A stretch of DNA of 64,000 bases, from assembly GCA_029572955.1 (NCBI GenBank), contig JAKPQE010000036.1:31438-95437 (forward strand), given 5' to 3'. The notes under the pieces were generated by a model. That model saw nothing but the letters and a program-made list of their open reading frames with translations. It was not told where the DNA came from and made no database searches. The translations under genes were made by a program, and so were the position numbers. The number at the start of each line of letters is the position of its first letter. Position 1 is the stretch's first letter. Shown piece by piece: positions 61,720 through 64,000 of the stretch. The stretch comes from Pseudomonadota bacterium (GTDB lineage: Bacteria; Pseudomonadota; Alphaproteobacteria; Rhizobiales; JAKPQE01).

Positions 61720-62804
61720 GCCAGCCTCACGAGATCGCTGATGTCCTTGCCGAGCGGCGAACGAACGACCTCGACCATGGCACCGCTGTCGGCAAGCCGC
61801 TTGCGTCCGCGCTCGAACAGCTCCATGGCCTGCGGATTGTGCTGGTCGTTGTCGGCAAAGAGGATGTAACTGTCGAATGAGGGCAGGATCGGCATTTCGG
61901 CAAGGAGGGCGAGCGATCCCCACGACCAGATCCGGGCGCGCGGATAGGCGCGGGCGAGTGCCACGCCATCATCGACACCCTCGGCCATCAACAGCGTCTC
62001 GACGAGGCCGTTGGCGATCGCCTGTTCGGGCGTGAGGCCGCTTTCGCCCTTCGATATCCGCACATGGGCGCCGGTACCGCTGAGGGCCGGCCACATCTTG
62101 CGCGGATATCTGTAGGGCGCCTTGTCGCTTCCATCGCGGGCAAGGAAGGTGCGGTGGGTGCCGACCGGACGGCCGTCGGCGCCGCTCATCAGCGCGATGA
62201 GCGCCGGCCAGTAGGCGCCCTCGTCACGATAGTCGCCGGCGTCGCGGAACCATTGCCGCGGCGAGAAGCGGAGCGCCTGCAGCGGCGGCTTGACCTCGGA
62301 AAGCTCGATGCCGCGCCGGACGCGAAAATAGACCTCGGCGAGCGTACCTCGGAGGCCAGGCGGGACGGCGAGCCACATGCCGAGCGCCTGTCGCCGCTTC
62401 TTTTGCAACGCCTCGGCCTCCTTCGCCGCCGCCTCGGCCGGGTCGATGTCGCGCCGGCGCGGCTTCGGCGGCTGCTTGCCCGGCTCGATGCCGCAGAAGT
62501 GCTTGACCCAGGCGATCGCCTCCCGGTCGGAAAGGCCGAGGCAATAGGCGACGAGGTCGAAGACGTCGCCCTGCTCGCCGGTGGCGTAGTCCTTCCAGCC
62601 GCAATCCTTGCCGACCCAGATCGCGAAGGAGCCCGGATGATTGTCGACACGCGTCGGATTTCGCGGATAGATGACGCCACGCTGCCATTGCGCCCACGTC
62701 CAGCCATTGGCTTCACTACCGGCGGCCGACATGCCGAGCGCCGGCACGAGCGACGTCATCCGGTCTCTGAGCAGCGGTTTCAGGGCAGCGATGTTCCACT
62801 TCAT
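61716..62804 (-). CDS. Phage DNA primase with toprim domain
   Basis: The 362-residue protein has a zinc-free N-terminal primase-like region (FAIWVGKDCGWKDYATGEQG, DVFDLVAYC), the block TFLARDGSDKAPYRYPRKMW, and a toprim domain: LVETLLMAEGVDDGVALARA (Glu) and SYILFADNDQHNPQAMELFE (DxD-like). It primes phage DNA synthesis. Its start overlaps the stop of the preceding gene (ATGA). Confidence 0.88.
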   Translation of the reverse strand: MKWNIAALKPLLRDRMTSLVPALGMSAAGSEANGWTWAQWQRGVIYPRNPTRVDNHPGSFAIWVGKDCGWKDYATGEQGDVFDLVAYCLGLSDREAIAWVKHFCGIEPGKQPPKPRRRDIDPAEAAAKEAEALQKKRRQALGMWLAVPPGLRGTLAEVYFRVRRGIELSEVKPPLQALRFSPRQWFRDAGDYRDEGAYWPALIALMSGADGRPVGTHRTFLARDGSDKAPYRYPRKMWPALSGTGAHVRISKGESGLTPEQAIANGLVETLLMAEGVDDGVALARAYPRARIWSWGSLALLAEMPILPSFDSYILFADNDQHNPQAMELFERGRKRLADSGAMVEVVRSPLGKDISDLVRLA

Positions 62805-63121
62805 GCGATGAGCCTCGCCACCCGTTCAGCCGCCAGCACGGCACCGGCCCAGCGCGGGTCGGTGCGCCACTCGGCGACCTTGCGCACGATCTTGTGCACC
62901 GCCGTCTTGCCGACACCGACGAGCGCACCGACATCCTCGAGACGGCTTCCATCCGCCGTCGTGTAGACCACAAAAAGCCCGATATGGACGCAGCGCCGCG
63001 CCGCCGACAGCGGCCCGCCGGAAAGCCGGACGGCCGCGGCATCCGCCGGCGAAACGCCGAGCACCACGGCGGCCACCTCGCGGGCCACGGCAAAGACAGT
63101 CTCGGCCGGAACCGTCACCAT
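62801..63121 (-). CDS. Small HTH protein resembling DnaA domain IV
   Basis: The 106-residue protein has a core AARRCVHIGLFVVY, then LEDVGALVGVGKTAVHKIVR, similar to the DnaA C-terminal DNA-binding domain (basic helix, HTH, conserved TAVxH). It has no ATPase domain. Placed just before the primase, it could bind the phage origin; the iteron array is an attractive target. This is inference. Confidence 0.6.
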   Translation of the reverse strand: MVTVPAETVFAVAREVAAVVLGVSPADAAAVRLSGGPLSAARRCVHIGLFVVYTTADGSRLEDVGALVGVGKTAVHKIVRKVAEWRTDPRWAGAVLAAERVARLIA

Positions 63122-63414
63122 TCGAACTCCAGCCTGGCGCCGAGCGCGGTGAGGCCGTCGCGCAACTTGGTCAGCGTATCCCAGCTCGGCACGGTCTTGC
63201 CGGCCCGCGCCGCCTCGTATGTCCGGCTCGAGACCGAAGCGGCGTCGACAAGGCGTGACTGCGGCATTCCCATGCGGGCGCGCCGCCGGTCGATTTCCCG
63301 AAAAAGACGAGCCCGCGACGCGGCCTCCTCCTTGGCCGAACCGAACACCTGCAAATTCCGCAAGGGGTCTGCGGCATCCTCGTCACAACGGTGAACCGGC
63401 CGATTATCCGACAT
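63115..63414 (-). CDS. XRE-type helix-turn-helix regulator
   Basis: The 99-residue protein has a C-terminal HTH: MPQSRLVDAASVSSRTYEAA and GKTVPSWDTLTKLRDGLTAL. It is Cro-like in size. The ATG at 63414 has GGAG 7 nt upstream, and its stop overlaps the next gene by 7 nt. It could govern the early operon. Confidence 0.75.
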   Translation of the reverse strand: MSDNRPVHRCDEDAADPLRNLQVFGSAKEEAASRARLFREIDRRRARMGMPQSRLVDAASVSSRTYEAARAGKTVPSWDTLTKLRDGLTALGARLEFEW

Positions 63415-63844
63415 CTGCGCTCCATCCTTCCCATGAGAAACCGCCGGCGGCGGCGGGGGCACACACCGCCACCGGCCTTTCGGGCGCGGCGGTGCCCGCC
63501 GCTTGCGCCCGTACGCAACGAAGACACTGGAACAACGCGACAAGAGATGCCGGCGCCGGCAGCAAGGAGATCGCACCGGCGCCGGCCGGCGACACGGAAG
63601 AAGCAGCACGACCGCATCGCCGAACTCTGGCGGCGGACCGGGCGAGAAGACCCCAGCCGGCCGGTCCGCCGGGCGCCGCCACGCTGGATGTGCCGTGGCG
63701 TCGCCTCGAGGCGCAGGCGGGCGGAAACGCAACACCCGCCGCGCGGAACCTGTCACCGCCGGCCCGGCGGGGAGATCGGGCCGGCTTCCCGTCGTGTTTG
63801 TTCGGCGCCGACGAGCCACCGCTCGCTCCCCGCGGCGCCCTCGG
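63415..63844. other. Region without a supported gene
   Basis: This 430-bp GC-rich stretch has open frames on both strands, but none has a ribosome site, plausible composition or recognised motif. One 92-codon minus-strand frame (63404-63682) ends over the HTH start and cannot be excluded. Confidence 0.4.
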
Positions 63845-64000
63845 CTATTCGAGAACGATATCGACGAGATAGCTATGCGCGCACGAATAGGCACAGGAGA
63901 CTGTCCGCGGCACAGTCCCCGTCTCGGTGCTCCGCCGAGCAGCGCCCCACACGTGGACGGCCTCGACATAAGTCGCGCCGGCGGCGAAGCCGGCCGCCTC
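63845..64000 (-). CDS. C-terminal fragment of an unknown phage protein
   Basis: An open frame enters from the window edge and ends with CAYSCAHSYLVDIVLE and TAG at 63847-63845. At least 51 codons are visible, including AAGFAAGATYVEAVHVWGAA. No family can be assigned from this part. Confidence 0.4.
   Translation of the reverse strand, partial: EAAGFAAGATYVEAVHVWGAARRSTETGTVPRTVSCAYSCAHSYLVDIVLE

Larger units (their letters stand above)
34368..64000. mobile_element. Podovirus-type prophage (left end and most of the genome; right end outside window)
   Basis: The block begins at the tRNA-Lys scar and contains, on the minus strand, replication genes, terminase, portal, scaffold, capsid, tail-tube A/B, internal virion proteins, tail fibre and lysis genes. 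The module content resembles T7-group podoviruses, but with its own early genes and no visible phage RNA polymerase. Two plus-strand genes at 39.4-39.9 kb are the exception. The integrase and lysogeny repressor are expected beyond position 64000. Confidence 0.9.

Noticed and set aside
59893..63414. T7-like phage identity with its own RNA polymerase
   Set aside because: The structural order is T7-like, but no single-subunit RNA polymerase, DNA polymerase or gp4-type fused primase-helicase is visible in the window. I call the phage podovirus-type only.
63219..63872. Plus-strand frame of 217 codons near the window end
   Set aside because: It is antisense to the HTH gene in part, has no ribosome site, and its Pro/Arg/Ala-rich composition is typical of a GC-rich shadow.

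Overview
The window is GC-rich DNA from an alphaproteobacterium, most likely in the Hyphomicrobiales (Rhizobiales). The evidence is the HutW/HutX heme pathway, an ExbB-ExbD-ExbD-TonB operon, a DUF2325 gene, and a rhizobial-type intergenic palindrome (core AAAAGTGGGAACCGG). Genus cannot be fixed from the sequence alone. About 34.3 kb of chromosome is followed by about 29.6 kb of an integrated podovirus-type prophage whose right end lies outside the window.

Chromosome, left to right. The first 59 bases hold the start of an aminotransferase on the minus strand. A small secreted protein and a CHAD protein are translationally coupled. Glycogen phosphorylase and branching enzyme (glgP-glgB) follow, and a hairpin covering both stop codons separates them from the [NiFe]-hydrogenase maturation genes hypB-C-D-E (minus strand). 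Upstream of hypB, on the same strand, is an acyl-adenylate ligase plus a complete dipeptide/nickel-type ABC importer (binding protein, two permeases, two ATPases). From 17.9 to 34 kb is an iron/heme region. It contains a TonB-dependent receptor with hutW, hutX, a heme-degrading-type monooxygenase and a small membrane protein; a sugar-nucleotide-epimerase-like SDR; a YejA-type binding protein; the TonB/ExbD/ExbD/ExbB energy module; and a DUF2325 gene split by an IS30-family element. A 15-bp dyad, TGCRA-N5-TYGCA, recurs in three of its promoter regions and may mark a shared regulon. A LysR regulator ends the chromosomal part.

The prophage begins at a 45-nt fragment of the 3' half of a tRNA-Lys(CTT) gene (34368-34412), which marks an attachment site. 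Nearly all phage genes lie on the minus strand, so the transcription order runs from right to left. The early block has a HTH regulator, a small DnaA-domain-IV-like protein, a toprim primase, a P-loop helicase/ATPase and SSB, and ends at a strong terminator. Next is an AT-rich control region with 11 copies of the hexamer AGACAC placed around an 18-bp GC palindrome. The late block encodes terminase small and large subunits, a GNAT-like protein, portal, scaffold, capsid, tail tubes A and B, and four internal virion proteins, one with a lytic transglycosylase domain and one with a PBECR-type nuclease domain. Tail fibre, lysozyme and holins close the block. No T7-type RNA polymerase, integrase or CI-like repressor is visible in the window.

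The least ordinary part is 37.7-40 kb. A separately terminated, Rha-like antirepressor gene interrupts the late genes. Its coding sequence holds two near-identical perfect palindromes 42 bp apart. Its leader is densely self-complementary and organised like the C4 antisense RNA of phages P1/P22. Divergent from it is a two-gene plus-strand cassette encoding a membrane protein, typical of a lysogenic-conversion (moron) unit.
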